A stretch of DNA of 64,000 bases from Alentia gelatinosa (GCA_950022655.1 OX465584.1:43692723-43756722); one strand, 5' to 3'. Counted from the stretch's first letter, positions 1 to 11,640 are shown. Numbers and translations are program-made. The notes: generated from the sequence alone by a model not told the origin.

Positions 1-50
1 CCATGTTTTGATTTGTATGGGAGCACTGATAGCTCATAAAATAACTGCGA

Positions 51-300
51 AATACTGCAGTCAACCGAACAATGAAGGTAAATAAAGATAAGCCTTGATG
101 TCATGAATAGGTATAGCCGACTCAGGTGCAAAAATCACCCATCCATATTGATGGTGCCTCTTGCAGTGTTGGCAGCGTTCCGTCAATGCTGGTGCCGGCA
201 AAGCTCACGGGTGCATCGCTCATCGATTTTCTGATAAATACTGCGGTTAATCAAATATCGAAGGTAAACAAAGATAAGCCTTAATGTTATAAATGTGTAT
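51..300. repeat. Degenerate tandem duplication, about 185-bp unit
   Basis: A block around 51-115 (AATACTGCAGTCAACC, then GGTAAATAAAGATAAGCCTT) recurs in diverged form around 236-300 (AATACTGCGGTTAATC, then GGTAAACAAAGATAAGCCTT). The two blocks lie about 185 bp apart in direct orientation. No coding content is evident, and the array may begin before the window. Confidence 0.45.
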
Positions 301-3300
301 TGCACACTCTGGCGCTAGGATTCCCAGAGTACCCAAGCTGTCTCGTAGTTCAACACATCGCGGGTGTCCCCTGTTCAATGTTGACGGTGTGTCGTGGTAT
401 ATGCGGGCAAGTGGTCAACATGGATCCCGGCATTGCTCTCAGCATTGCTCTCAGCACCCCAGCCAGCTGGCCGGCCTGCACTGCAAAATCAATTTAAACA
501 GTATTCCGCCGGCGGTAGTTTGTGGTAGGCATTTTACAAATTTGCACTCAAAACGCCCAGCAACCCGCCCGGCCTTCTCTGTGGTTCTCACTACATCTTG
601 GTGGAACAGCTTTAAAATAGGCTATTGACCCTGGCCGGCCGGCGGCGACCACCAACCAGCCAGGCAACGCTTGCCAGCGACTGGGTTTTGGAGGCACAGG
701 GAGGGGGATGGGGGGCCTGGTCATCTCTGGTGGCACCCTCATCGTTTATTATTTTAATTTACATTATGTTATATGTCTCCTTATAGCAGTCTATGTGGTT
801 AGATATGGTCACTTTTTGCCAGCATGTAGGTTAAACAGTGATTTATGGCCTTGGTAGTTAGTATGCCATAGCACACCCTCATCCTTTTGTACTACGTTTG
901 AAAGTTGGGTATTAACTGGATTAGATGGGTGGGGCGATAAAAGAGTGGAGTTCTGTTGAATCACGGGGCGTGGTGATGTCTGGATGTGATTTTCAGGTTA
1001 ATTGCACATTGCATCTTTCTTCTACCACACCATAGATCGTCCATAAAGTAGACAAGGGGTGCGACATGTACGCTTTAGGAAGCATTAAAAGGTTGGTACG
1101 TTGCCATGTGACATTAGGTTCTAGCTTGATGAGGACCTGATAGCGTGTTCTTAATGGTGCTGACCCTCATGTAAGGTTTCCTTCCATACCAATCATAGGC
1201 GTTTGAACAAAACATTGAACAAACTTTTACCAAAATGAAAAAAGGGGCATCATTTATCGCGAAACATTTAATGCTGATAGGACCTGATGGCTATGACATA
1301 TCAAATCAGGTATTTTCATAACAGAATGTTTCTTAACTGAATTCAACACCCAAACGGCGAAGATGGCACTCTGATACAAAGAGGACCTTTATTAAAGCTA
1401 GATTATGATTAATAATAATGAATTATGAGGAAAGAAAGACAACAGCTGTGCCTTTTCTATCAGAAAGTGACAAAATGTGATTACATTTCGTTTTCATTTG
1501 TAGCCCACTACAAAAAGGTTTCTGCTATATGGTATGGAAACATAAGCTGGCCTACTGTGGTAGTGAATATATACAATATAGCCGTCCACCAGATGACAGC
1601 ACTGCCAATATAAACGGTAGTTTCACCACCAAGATCTGTCGTCAGTATCTGTGTGTGTGTCGTCAGGGATTCCTGTGTTTCTGCGTTAAAACTCACGGCG
1701 AGTGGGAGGAATCCATAAATGAAGGAACCATTATGAGTGCGTTCCTCAATATGGCACTGCAGTCCTAATTTAAACCGCTTGTGGATGTGTGCTTAATCAA
1801 CCTCCTATTCAGGTAAGACGAAAAAAGACAGAATGAGGACTAAGAAACGGAGACGCCATTCAGGTTTAATCATAGCGCTTTGAGCAAGGAGCAGACAACT
1901 GTACGCAGCACCGCCATTTTCAGATTGACCTAAGGATTGAAATAAACATATACCATATGTGAGTTCTTGATTTAGTTATTACCCTTGACATTACAAAATT
2001 AACTGTGTGTAGTGCAATAAAAATGACCATTTCAGCGTGCCCACATGTCCAAAAAGAGTTCTCATCAGCCTCACCTTAATTAGTTTATTCAACATTGAAC
2101 GCCTTGATTTCATACGTCTTAAACAGAAAATCGGCTAATAATCTGATTAACGTTATTGGAACTCTTTTTGCCATTATCGTGATGGTTGAAGAAGTTTGTG
2201 GTCCGCATGCGTGTGCAATATTTTATGAGCTCCAAGGTGTCCCAGGCCGAGGGACAGAAAGGGAAGAGGAGCTTGATAATAGTTGAAACAGAGGCAGTAC
2301 TGGACAAATTTCGATACATTTTAATTTTCCGTCGAAATATTTTCAAGGATTAAAAAACATTCTTCAGTTAAATATCATCCCTTGCAGTATGAGGCATATG
2401 AAATATCCTCCGAAAATATAATACATTCGGAAGGTGGAGTACCAGTACGGACTATTTTCACCCAGCCAAAAATATAAAAGAAATTGTCTACAGAACCCTC
2501 AGTAAGTTCATATCACATTCTAGCTCGGCCTTAAAAGATCACGCCGGACTTGGTAGGCGGGAGAGGCAGCCAGTTTAAGCGACAGGAGCAAGTCATCGAT
2601 GAGGAAAAGCGCAGGCAATGGGACCTACGAAAGACTGCCCCACTGATCGATACTGCGATTCTACGATTGGCATCGCTAGTGTGAAGGGTGTGAAAGGGGG
2701 ATTAAGTGCGTGATTCGGGCGAGTTGGAAAATCCATGAAAAAATACGTTGCTATTCTATTCTATAGCGTGAGCTGGATTGAAATAGCAGGACTAGACACG
2801 TCTAACTAACGCTTCAGAGCAAATAATGGACCAGCATCGGGAGAAGAATATAGAAAATAGAAGCTTTCCGCCGCGCAATTTCACCTTTAACGTCACTATT
2901 ACACTATAAAAATATAGTGTAGAAAATATTGATAAGTGTCAAAACGAATGACTTCCAGAGACGGAAAACGACGCACTAGAAGCTGCATATTTCATTGTAG
3001 TAAGAGTTATCGATATGAGAAGATTTCATCACACAGTTTTATTCTCTTCCAATCAGTTGATATACAAAGTAGAACAAATGAAACGGTAAAATGATTGACA
3101 CTCGAGTTGAGAGACTGGTTCTCTCTTTGTATATCTAAAGGCCAGTCGTGCATTGGGATTTGGTGGGCGATCGTTGTCTCGAGCGGTTAACATCAGGCTC
3201 CTTGCTGCCACCTATCATCCATGCATAGAACAACTCAGCTTTAGTCAAATGGAGGAGGAAAGCGGAATCCGCATATTCCTTGACTGAAGTCAACAAAGTG

Positions 3301-4028
3301 CATATTTGAAGTTCGATGAAACCAATAACCAAGATAGGTCCATTGAGGAATCGAGGCCTAGGCCTATGGTTATGTAATCTCAGGAGTAGATCTATATGCA
3401 GCCCCCTGATATTATTCATGTCTTAACTCAGGGGCTTATGTGGCAGTATTGATTCGATATACATGTAGATGCAGCCTACTTAACGAGTCAGGATTAGATA
3501 GGCACAACCACTGATATAGCATGAAACCTAGGCAGTCGATTATCTAGAGGACCATTAGTTGTTATTCCATTAGCTGATGGGATTCTGTCTGCGAAATAGA
3601 TTAGACAGCGGGCGGAAGGCAGCGGCACACAGGAAACCTATGCAATGCCCGCTGTGGATTAAGACACGGAATAGGATTGTAGCAGAGGACCGAGCATAGA
3701 CGCAGCGTTATATTGGAGAAGGAAGACGCTTAACCTGCAGTCCGTCAGATGTCTTGATTTAAGCCATCGCATATATAAATCCATTTATTATAATTGTATA
3801 CAAAGCCCCCATTGAAAATGTATGGGGACTCAGTAAACCACTACCCATTGTATAAAATCTGTCAGATACCATAACTGTGGTATACGGAATCAAACCTGTG
3901 GTATACGGCCTCAAAACCATGGTATACGGAAAAAATAGTCCCTTTTGCCAAACAGCAAAGAAATAATTCCAATTGTTATACCCGTTCATATGGCATTTAC
4001 TGGGTTTAATCTATTCGGAAAGATGGAT
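301..4028. other. Intergenic, no gene recognised
   Basis: Only short frames in random contexts are present, with no recognisable domain, splice-bounded exon or RNA gene. The words TGTGGTATACGG and CCATGGTATACGG recur at about 3890-3930, a small local repeat. Confidence 0.5.
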
Positions 4029-4180
4029 AATAAATGCATCAAACGATGATTTTGTGGACAGGCAGCTCTGTAAACCACTCGCGGTTGACCTCGTAATACA
4101 CTCGCTAACGCTCGTGTATTACTTCGCCTGTGGTTTACGGCCGCCTGTCCACAAAACCATCGATTATTGTCTATTTATTA
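4029..4180. mobile_element. Palindromic foldback MITE-like element, about 150 bp
   Basis: The left half, AATAAATGC...GATTTTGTGGACAGGC...GTAAACCAC...GTAATACACTCGC, is mirrored on the opposite strand by AATAAATAGAC...GGTTTTGTGGACAGGC...GTAAACCAC...GTAATACACGAGC. The centre is TAAC at about 4106. The arms are about 75 bp with a few mismatches and small indels. The structure would fold as one long hairpin. It is probably a foldback MITE, and no target duplication was resolved. Confidence 0.6.
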
Positions 4181-5955
4181 ACCGCAGATTACAGAGTCTC
4201 AATAGAAATAGCATTGGATGTGAGTAATGTGCAAGTAGCAGATCTTCTGATTCTAAAAAGTTCCCAAAACATCATCAGGCCCTTAGCCAGAGAAACGCGA
4301 ACTAATACATGACAGAAGCAAACAATATTGGAATGACACAACATCACAATCAGTGTGAGCTACAGAATAGTTCAAGTTTGTGAATTCATTTGTGGCAGTG
4401 TCTCCTTAACTACAAAATCTGTATGATTATAGTTGTTGAACACCTCTTACCTTTTTTCCCTGTATTTCAGTCTGCAATCCATCCTCCGAAAAACATGTAA
4501 ATACAATATGATGGAGCTATCAACTATCTTGTGATTGATGGGAAATCTTTAACAAAATGTTATATCAATAAAGCTACCCTGTCCACCCCATTTCCGCTTG
4601 ACTTCTCTCGGCCTCACTTCCTCGCTATACATCACCCTATACGCACACGTGTATCCCCCCCCCCCTCACACACACACCCCATCACACCCTCCACCCCCAC
4701 CCCCCATCCCCACCCCCGCCCATCCACTCCTTTTCCTTCAGCCTACCCGTGGGCTCCTTCTCCTTCCTAGTATTTTATATTTTATTATATCTTATATTTA
4801 GATTAATTGGCTCACTTCTCCTTCAGTCAATCATATTTCAATACTCTGTTATTATTAATTATTCATAATTGATATTTACTCATAAATTATTATCATTAAT
4901 AAGGACAATAAACATTTTATCATAGGTTTGATAAAAATGTATTAGCCCACTTCGGCCTCCTCTTCTTTTATCCAGGGATAATGATAATGATTATGGGATT
5001 GTCCTCTAAAATTCTATATTTCCATGTATACTGCTTACTGCCGAATCTGAGAGTCAGCATGGCCCACAAAGATAGTTCAGATGGGGTCTTTAGAGTACAC
5101 CTCAGAGCATACCTATACAAAGTGTCAGCCTTAGTAGGTTGGCCGTTGATTTTAATCATTTGATCTTATGTACATCTTTTCATTGTTATACCTATATGCC
5201 TGATTACTTATTTCTCTATTCATTCAGTCGTTCCGTTATTTTCTTAAGACATTTCATGCTTGGGCCTTCCATTCAGACGATTTAGATCCATGTTTTTCCA
5301 CAGAGGTTTGAACCTTGTATAAGCATGGTAGGACTTTATATACCCGAAATTATTTTTTTTTAAATAATAATAATTTATTCTGGCTTAACAACTAATATTT
5401 TGATCAAGGCGTAGGGAACAGTGTTCCGTATTTAGCCGAAAGGAACACGGTTCCGTACAGTATTTTTTCGTTATATTTCGAAACCGTGCGTATTTACAGT
5501 ATATACGGCATGGGTATGTATATTAGGTAGCAGCACTTTCCAACCTGATGTGTCGGTAAGTGTTATCTACACGTTACAAGTAGAGCCGCCTAGTGGTAAA
5601 AGGTGCTACAACTTCTGGAGGAAGTACATGGGCTGTGGCTGCCTCCGACATAACGGTTGGCGCCATCTATAGATGATTTAATAACGCAATGAGCAAAAGA
5701 ATTATCGGGAGAAAACAGATTCTCCACACACACATACTACTGTCAGTGTATTTAGAGCCGAAATTTCTCCTATATATCCGGTGTTGGCATGGTTCGTGTT
5801 TTTCTTAAATAAATATAGGCTTGAGAATGTGGTGACATTATTTCTGGCAGGCTTCAGAAGGTTGGGGATAATTCTTTCTCCTTTTTTTATGGAATAAAAA
5901 AGGTTTTTTCCCAAATATCAGCAAATACATCAGTAGTTAACGTCCATAGGACTCA
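4181..5955. other. Intergenic, with a C-rich low-complexity tract
   Basis: AT-rich DNA with no supported gene. About 4654-4736 is a CCCC/CACA-rich low-complexity tract that creates spurious proline/histidine-rich frames. A small inverted word pair, GGAACAGTGTTCCG and GGAACACGGTTCCG, lies at about 5416-5455. Confidence 0.5.
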
Positions 5956-6058
5956 AAATCATTGACTCAGGCAAGGCAGGAGTGGCGGTAAATATATAAT
6001 TTATTATACATCCGAAGTATACAAATATACTGGATCTACATACAAGTGATACAAACAC
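5956..6058 (-). repeat. Split direct repeat B2 of element A
   Basis: 103-bp copy starting AAATCATTGACTCAGGCAAG and ending GATACAAACAC. It matches B1 at 6192-6294 almost exactly; one visible difference is GACTCAGG versus GACCCAGG. It forms the outer 3' end of the element. Confidence 0.85.
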
Positions 6059-6075
6059 CGTAAGGAACAGTAACA

Positions 6076-6192
6076 AGAAAAATTTTCCGATCTGCTCTCT
6101 TCGAGTGCCGGCGAAGAAGATACTTCGAGTTTGCGCAGTGGGGTCTTGGCGATTTACCCGGATAACTTCCGCTGTGGGAGTTATCCCGCCCA
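6076..6192 (-). repeat. Split direct repeat A2 of element A
   Basis: 117-bp block from AGAAAAATTTTCCGATCTG to GTTATCCCGCCCA. It matches A1 at 10412-10528 with no difference that I can see. It directly abuts B1, as expected of the circle-junction template in split-direct-repeat elements. Confidence 0.88.
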
Positions 6193-6294
6193 AATCATTG
6201 ACCCAGGCAAGGCAGGAGTGGCGGTAAATATATAATTTATTATACATCCGAAGTATACAAATATACTGGATCTACATACAAGTGATACAAACAC
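6192..6294 (-). repeat. Split direct repeat B1 of element A
   Basis: 103-bp partner of B2, lying just downstream of the recombinase stop codon on the minus strand. Confidence 0.85.
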
Positions 6295-6312
6295 TGCCAA
6301 ACCGCCAAACGA

Positions 6313-7342
6313 CTAAAAAAATAGGGTCTGAGAAATTTCAGAATCAGTAACAACTCTCTCTTGAAGCGTCTTTGATAAGTACTGATAAACACAATTACTA
6401 GACCAATCACCTCGTAGTTTTATATCAAAAATAGGTAGTCCTGCTCCTAGAAGGGCAGTTGCACCACCACGGCGCAAAGAGTGGGAGGTGTAACTTGGAA
6501 GCGATAATCGCTGACATACAGTAAACAATTTTTTGGAAAACCAATAATAAGTACAATTCTTGAAAGATGAACCTGAGAAATAACACAGAAGTGGAGATTC
6601 AGGACTCTTAGGTCCAGATAAAAAACGAACCCCCATATGGTGTGCAACACAAAATTTGAGGTTAGATGTTCTAGCGAACGGAATCTGCAATACTCTTTCT
6701 TTAACCTGGATCGTCTTAGAACGACGAATACACACCAAGACTCCCCAGTCAAAAAATGACACATCCTTGATTAAAATACAGGAGTCTTTATCGAACAAAT
6801 TCGATTTACGCAACAGCCCCCTAAAACCTAAAATGAGGCACAACCAAAAAATATTATCCTCATTTAACAAAAAATCTAAAAAGGAAAAAATCACAGATAA
6901 ATGATCAACTGTCATAGTTGGGGCCTGCGAACGAGTGTCGCCCAAATGACGTCTGATGCCCTTTAACGTTGAAATTATCCGAAAGTCCGAAGGTGTCACA
7001 TGATCAAACCCGTTAATTTTGTGCAAGGTCCATAAGGCCGACAAGTAGTTGTATTGACGAATAAGAAAGGGTTTCCGCCATATAGGCTAGATAAATACAA
7101 ACTACATCAACCGACGTAGGCAAGGGGGCAAGCCCATAGATTTCACAAAAACGAAGATAATGGCGCCATTGCGACTTACGAGTTCTCACAGTGTTAGGTG
7201 CCATCCATGTGTCCTGATAGTACCGCACCTTGTCCCGAAGTTCCTGCAGCGCTGCAACAACACAAATGTGAACATGGTAAGTAACTACCCAGGGGAGGCA
7301 CTTTCGTTGAAGACATCCTTGATAAAAAATCGGGGACCACAT
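6313..7342 (-). pseudogene. Tyrosine recombinase of element A, frame broken once
   Basis: This is the integrase of the element, a phage-type tyrosine recombinase expected to insert a circular DNA intermediate. The N-terminal part (7342-7013) and the catalytic part (7044-6313) are in different phases. The catalytic part (243 residues) keeps the family residues: Arg75 in GFRGLLR, His188 and Arg191 in HSLRRGG, Trp214 in RGDWSS, and the nucleophile candidate Tyr222. Homology to the YR of the second Ngaro-type element continues smoothly across the phase change at about 7050, which points to a one-base indel rather than two genes. The start of this frame overlaps the 3' end of the RT frame by about 150 bp, the same layout as in the copy at 30-34 kb. 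It is probably inactive. Confidence 0.85.
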
Positions 7343-9281
7343 TCTTTACAGAAGCAACGTGTGTACAAGTCAACTGGAAATTAAAAACAAAACTTAACCA
7401 AAAAAGTTCACGTAGCCAGAACATGGCACATACACTACGGGACCTGCCCGTGTTTATCATACACACCACTTGGGTGTTATCGCTTTTTAAGCACACCTTG
7501 TAGTTCCTCCAGGAACTACCCCAACGCATTGCAGCACACAAGACTGGCCACAGCTCTAGAACATTTATGTCCATAGACGTGTCGTAATCAGAGGGTCCTA
7601 AGGAAAAATGAGCCTTGGGGAAGAGCCCCCTGGTGGTAGCATCAGAAACCCATGTCCCAGCAACCCAATCATTTCCCCAGGTAGTACCAAAACCCATAAG
7701 GGATGAGTCAGTACAGACTGGTTCTAAGTTAACAGTGTCAGCTACCATCCTGGCGGTTCCGTTGAAAATACTGAGAAATTTAGACCACCAATTAAGGTCA
7801 TCAAACAACCACTCTGGTATTTTGCAAGAAGTGTCCCAACCACTTAGAGAGTTACAGAGATTAATGACCCTTCTAGTGAAGGTCCTGCCACCTCTAACGA
7901 CAGTGCTGGCATGAGACAATAAACCCGCTAACCTTTGCAAGTCTCTTTTTGAGCATGACTTCCTTTCTGAGAAGTCTGAAACACACTTTTTGATTTTCAA
8001 TAGTTTCTTCTGTGGAAGCCTTAACTCCATGTTCACAGAGTCTAGCTCAATACCCAGATAAATCACAGATGTTGAAGGATGAATCATCTTTTCATGGGCA
8101 ACTGCAAACCCGATATATTCCAAGAGGGCCACCAACAAGTTGGTCGCAAGGGCACATTCCTCAAGTGACGAACCTACGACAATAAAATCGTCGATATAAC
8201 CAAAAAATTTTGAAAAACCCCTGCGGGCCATACATCTAATGATGAACTCCGTGAATTGTGTAAAAACGTATGGTGCGCATTTCGCACCAAAACATAAACA
8301 GTTGTCAGTGATGAATGTGCCCCGAGCGTTCATATCCCATAGATGGCCTTGTACTTTCCTGTCTTCAGGACGTATATTAATCGACCTATAGGCAGATTTG
8401 ATGTCAACAACAGACATGTAATCGTTAACACACAATCCAGACGTAACATCGTCAATGCTCACATAAGAAAATTTCTTACAAGTATTTTCCATGAAATTGT
8501 TAATGGAATGACCGTCTGGCCTACTGCAATCTGTTATTGGCCTTATTTTTCCTGTGGGTTTAATAACAGCCCCTAAGGCGTGAACACACTGAGGAGGAGA
8601 CTCCGCAATACTCAGCTTACCAGCACTCAGTTCCACATCGACAATCTGATCCATCTGAGATCTAGCCTCACCTGTCAAAATCGACGAATAGTTAGCACAC
8701 GAATACGTGTTTGAAAAACCATCGTCAACAACTTTTACACCCTGTGACACGGCTTGAAAAATGTAGTCAGCATTGACATCGACACCACCACGGTGGCAAT
8801 AAGCCTCGCGATACACATTGCAAGGGTTCAACTGGCAGTTCACCCCCGATAAATCGTGTTCTTTGCAAGTTTCACCTACACAAAAAATATGTACAGGCGC
8901 AAAATTGTTGTCAACATACCACACAGGCGTGAAAAAACTCGACACAAGTCCAGAATTATCAGCAGAGTCCGAAACGTCATTCGCAAAGCCACCAACACAC
9001 GGCGACCGGAAGTCCTCGCCGCCATCTTTGAACTCCGCAGTGAAGGGAGACTCAGCTTGTTCCTGGGGCGTACTTGCGTTAACACATTCAGAAAAACTCA
9101 GACTGTCACAATCAGACGACGAATTCGGCACAAAGAAGTCAAATAAATCATCAGAGACAATGTCATTGTCTAAACAGTCAAAAGTATCGCAAACACAGAC
9201 GTCGGGAAATAACATTTGCTGCGGCACTGCTGTTGATAAAATCTGACTTCCGCCGTGCACATGAGGAGCCTCCGCACTTAC
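7194..9281 (-). CDS. Reverse transcriptase-RNase H polyprotein of element A
   Basis: The open frame of about 690 codons has no early ATG. The first listed codon is GTG at 9260, and the frame runs back in phase to the stop codon of the gag-like frame at 9282-9284. Counting from 9260, RT motifs are RPITDCSRP at about 240, VVDIKSAY (catalytic Asp 286) at 284-291, the VQG/W region at about 303-308, and FGYIDD (catalytic Asp pair) at 353-358. RNase H residues follow: TDSS at 517-520, ELWPV (Glu 569), KSDN at 592-595 and VVPDFLSR at 641-648. No aspartic protease or DDE integrase is present, which is normal for YR elements. All visible catalytic residues are retained. Expression as a gag-pol fusion through the intervening UAG, or from a spliced RNA, is inference. 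Confidence 0.88.
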   Translation of the reverse strand, partial: VSAEAPHVHGGSQILSTAVPQQMLFPDVCVCDTFDCLDNDIVSDDLFDFFVPNSSSDCDSLSFSECVNASTPQEQAESPFTAEFKDGGEDFRSPCVGGFANDVSDSADNSGLVSSFFTPVWYVDNNFAPVHIFCVGETCKEHDLSGVNCQLNPCNVYREAYCHRGGVDVNADYIFQAVSQGVKVVDDGFSNTYSCANYSSILTGEARSQMDQIVDVELSAGKLSIAESPPQCVHALGAVIKPTGKIRPITDCSRPDGHSINNFMENTCKKFSYVSIDDVTSGLCVNDYMSVVDIKSAYRSINIRPEDRKVQGHLWDMNARGTFITDNCLCFGAKCAPYVFTQFTEFIIRCMARRGFSKFFGYIDDFIVVGSSLEECALATNLLVALLEYIGFAVAHEKMIHPSTSVIYLGIELDSVNMELRLPQKKLLKIKKCVSDFSERKSCSKRDLQRLAGLLSHASTVVRGGRTFTRRVINLCNSLSGWDTSCKIPEWLFDDLNWWSKFLSIFNGTARMVADTVNLEPVCTDSSLMGFGTTWGNDWVAGTWVSDATTRGLFPKAHFSLGPSDYDTSMDINVLELWPVLCAAMRWGSSWRNYKVCLKSDNTQVVCMINTGRSRSVCAMFWLRELFWLSFVFNFQLTCTHVASVKNVVPDFLSRMSSTKVPPLGSYLPCSHLCCCSAAGTSGQGAVLSGHMDGT

Positions 9282-10375
9282 CTATTTAGAAGATTTCGGG
9301 CAATCGGGGATCTTGTGCGATCCACCGCAAGTGCAAACATGCTTGTTAGGGCAAGCGGGACCCTTTGGACAAACTCTGCCCTCATGATATAACCAGCAAT
9401 AACCCCAGGGCCTGTTAGACTTTGATGAAATCGGCTTACGATCGGCTCCTTTCTGTGTGGTTGAGGGTCGCAGTGTGTCCGGGCCCAAGTGTCGCTGCAC
9501 GTACTCATGTACACCATAACAAATAGAGCTGAGTCCCAGGCACTCCGCTCTGTCCCTCACAGCTAAGTCATATTTCACCAACGCAGACGAAGAGTGAATT
9601 TTAGACTTGTCAACCAAAAAGCGTACATGTTTAACGTAGTTCATGGCGTCGGTCTCACCCTTCGACACAAGTGACTCGAGCAGGCACAGGTTTGCGCTTA
9701 CCACGTCCTCCACGGAACGGTCCTTCGCCGAGTCAATCAGGAAAAAAGGCTCCAAGTCAAATTTTACAAAACGCTTACGTTTCGATCCACAGCAATGGGC
9801 TTGAGTTGGTCCACGAAGGGTAGCCGATGCATCAGTCGCCGTGTCAACCGGGAGACTGCCGAGAGAAGTCCCCGCCCCTGGAGTAGTAGATTGGAGAATG
9901 GTCTGGAACCATCTAGGGATCTCCTCCGATTTCGAGTCATCCGCTCGTCGATGAGGAGCCGCCGGTCCTTGTGCCGGCACTGTCGACGACGCCGCACCAT
10001 GCCCTGGAGGAGGAGAAGATACCGTCATGGCCCCGATTTTCTTCATCAGCTGATCTAGCTGCTGCTGCTGTCTCGCGCTCGCCTGCACCAAACCTTTCGA
10101 AAGATTTTTAGGGAATCCTGAGACGTTTTCGGAGCTGCAGCCTGGGCATTCTCAACTTCGTCAGACTCATCGCCACTTGTTTCGTCCGCAAGGTAAATCT
10201 TAGACTCGAATTCCACCATTGTTCTATCGATGGCTGCCCGGCACTGCTCCTGGGTGGCCTCCAGGCCTTTCGATTTGCAGATCTTTTCTCCCAACGACAT
10301 ATACTTACAAAACTGCCCACCTCTTGGTGGGTGAGATAAGCCACACGCTGAGCAAGCAATTAGTTTCTTCACCAT
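9282..10375 (-). pseudogene. Gag-like protein of element A, with a phase change
   Basis: The first part (10375-10055, 106 residues) opens with a Cys-rich segment, CSACGLSHPPRGGQFC. It then changes phase at about 10095 into the second part (10091-9282, 269 residues). The second part has a Gln-rich start, a Ser/Pro/Ala-rich linker and a C-terminal Cys/His cluster with Cys/His spacing like that of nucleocapsid knuckles (CPKGPACPNKH then CTCGGSHKIPDC). The role is presumably nucleocapsid-like binding of element RNA. The phase change could be a disabling indel, a programmed shift or an unrecognised intron; I favour an indel because the YR of the same copy is also broken. The stop UAG (9284-9282) is followed at once by GTAAGT. 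Confidence 0.72.
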
Positions 10376-10411
10376 CTTGATATAGGTAGAAAAACCGTCA
10401 AAAATGAAGAG

Positions 10412-10528
10412 AGAAAAATTTTCCGATCTGCTCTCTTCGAGTGCCGGCGAAGAAGATACTTCGAGTTTGCGCAGTGGGGTCTTGGCGATTTACCCGGATA
10501 ACTTCCGCTGTGGGAGTTATCCCGCCCA
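10412..10528 (-). repeat. Split direct repeat A1 of element A
   Basis: 117-bp 5' terminal repeat, the partner of A2 at 6076-6192. The element's promoter is expected here by position, but I see no clear TATA box. Confidence 0.85.
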
Positions 10529-10689
10529 TCATACATTTCTGCATCAAAGAAAACGCAATAGAACAGAGTTAAGGGAAAAAAGATAGATGTGATGTTATAG
10601 TGGGTTGTTAACATTGGTCTTGATCTTAAATACACTGTATTATTATAATTCCTTAAGCAATTACTTCTTTAATGGTAAACTCCATCAAG

Positions 10690-11640
10690 ATCGAAAATAT
10701 TATCCAAGTTAATATTATAACAATCGAGATAACCTGTAAACTCTTCTTTTGTCTTAGATAGTTGGACATTCATTGATATCTGATTCCATAACCTGGATCC
10801 TCTTAGGTACGAACTATTGAGTACAAAATCTTTCTTTGTTTGGCAAAAGGTTATTTTGTCAGCAGATCGAGTGACCTTCTTAGTAGTTTAGTGTCTTTCT
10901 TATACCTATAGTTATACTTTATACATGCCAATCGTATACAGCATCTTTCACAAAGGGATCTTAGGTTACACTGACTTTCCATTTCTCTTAGTGAGACTCA
11001 CTGATTCAAAGAGCACATTCCTTGGTTGTGAAATAATTCTATCATACTTATATCCGTTTTTACAGCTGTCTGTTAAAAAAGAACAATATTGTAAGATTGG
11101 TAAAATATCAATAACATATATCTGCATGGCTGCATCTTTTATATTGTATTGTAGTTTCCTAAACATAAAAAGTCAAGCGCTTGCATTTTTTTACTATTTT
11201 GTTTATAAAATGACTTCGTGTTAAACTACAATCCGTGCTCACCCCAAGATAGTTGTAGTGTTTACATTGACTTATTGTGTATTTCACCATGTAGCTTATA
11301 CTCCTGTGGAGGCAAAAACATGAGTTTTTACTATTTGCAAACCAGGTACTTTTCAGGGGTTTTCAAACAATAATCGTAACCCCATTGTTTCCACACCAGT
11401 AGCCTATTTTTTTCTAAATCCTTTTCTGATTACATTCTGTCACAGCATTACCTTTCACAAAAAGTACCAAATCCCCCTCATATTGTGTGTAATGACATTA
11501 TTGAAAACAAGTACCTAGATCATCTATAAATATAACAAAAAGCAGGGGTCCAAAAAGAGACCGCTGGGGGAGAGACACTTGACAGAATTATCCGAAACTC
11601 TGACAATGTACCTTTTAGAAAAATCCTTGGTTTTTTAGAA
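10690..11640 (-). pseudogene. Degenerate LINE (non-LTR retrotransposon) RT fragment
   Basis: No long frame survives, but translated islands in the expected order identify a LINE reverse transcriptase on the minus strand. At about 11578-11514 lies VSLPQ followed by FGPLLFVIFIDDL, the GxPQGSxLGPLLFxIYxNDL block. At about 11265-11170 lies YNYLGVSTDCSLTRSHFINK, the typical YLGV...D..L..H..I block. At about 10830-10740 lies LRGSRLWNQISMNVQLSKTK, matching the RGSxLWNSLP C-terminal block of Jockey/CR1-like elements. Stops and frame changes separate the islands. The clade cannot be assigned safely. Confidence 0.72.

Larger units (their letters stand above)
5956..10528 (-). mobile_element. Ngaro/PAT-type tyrosine-recombinase retrotransposon (element A)
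   Basis: Read on the minus strand the order is A1 (10528-10412), gag-like, RT-RNaseH, tyrosine recombinase, B1 (6294-6192), A2 (6192-6076), B2 (6058-5956). A1-ORFs-B1-A2-B2 split direct repeats are the known hallmark of PAT and Ngaro elements. Such elements integrate by a YR rather than by a DDE integrase and leave no target duplication. No methyltransferase domain is seen, unlike DIRS-1. The RT frame is long and open, but the gag-like and YR frames each carry a phase change, so this copy is probably not autonomous. Confidence 0.9.

Noticed and set aside
293..742. Short GC-richer frames near the left edge
   Set aside because: Three frames on both strands overlap with no domain, splice signal or codon pattern in favour of any.
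8818..9246. 142-codon plus-strand frame
   Set aside because: Antisense to the N-terminal part of the RT frame of element A, with no recognisable domain.
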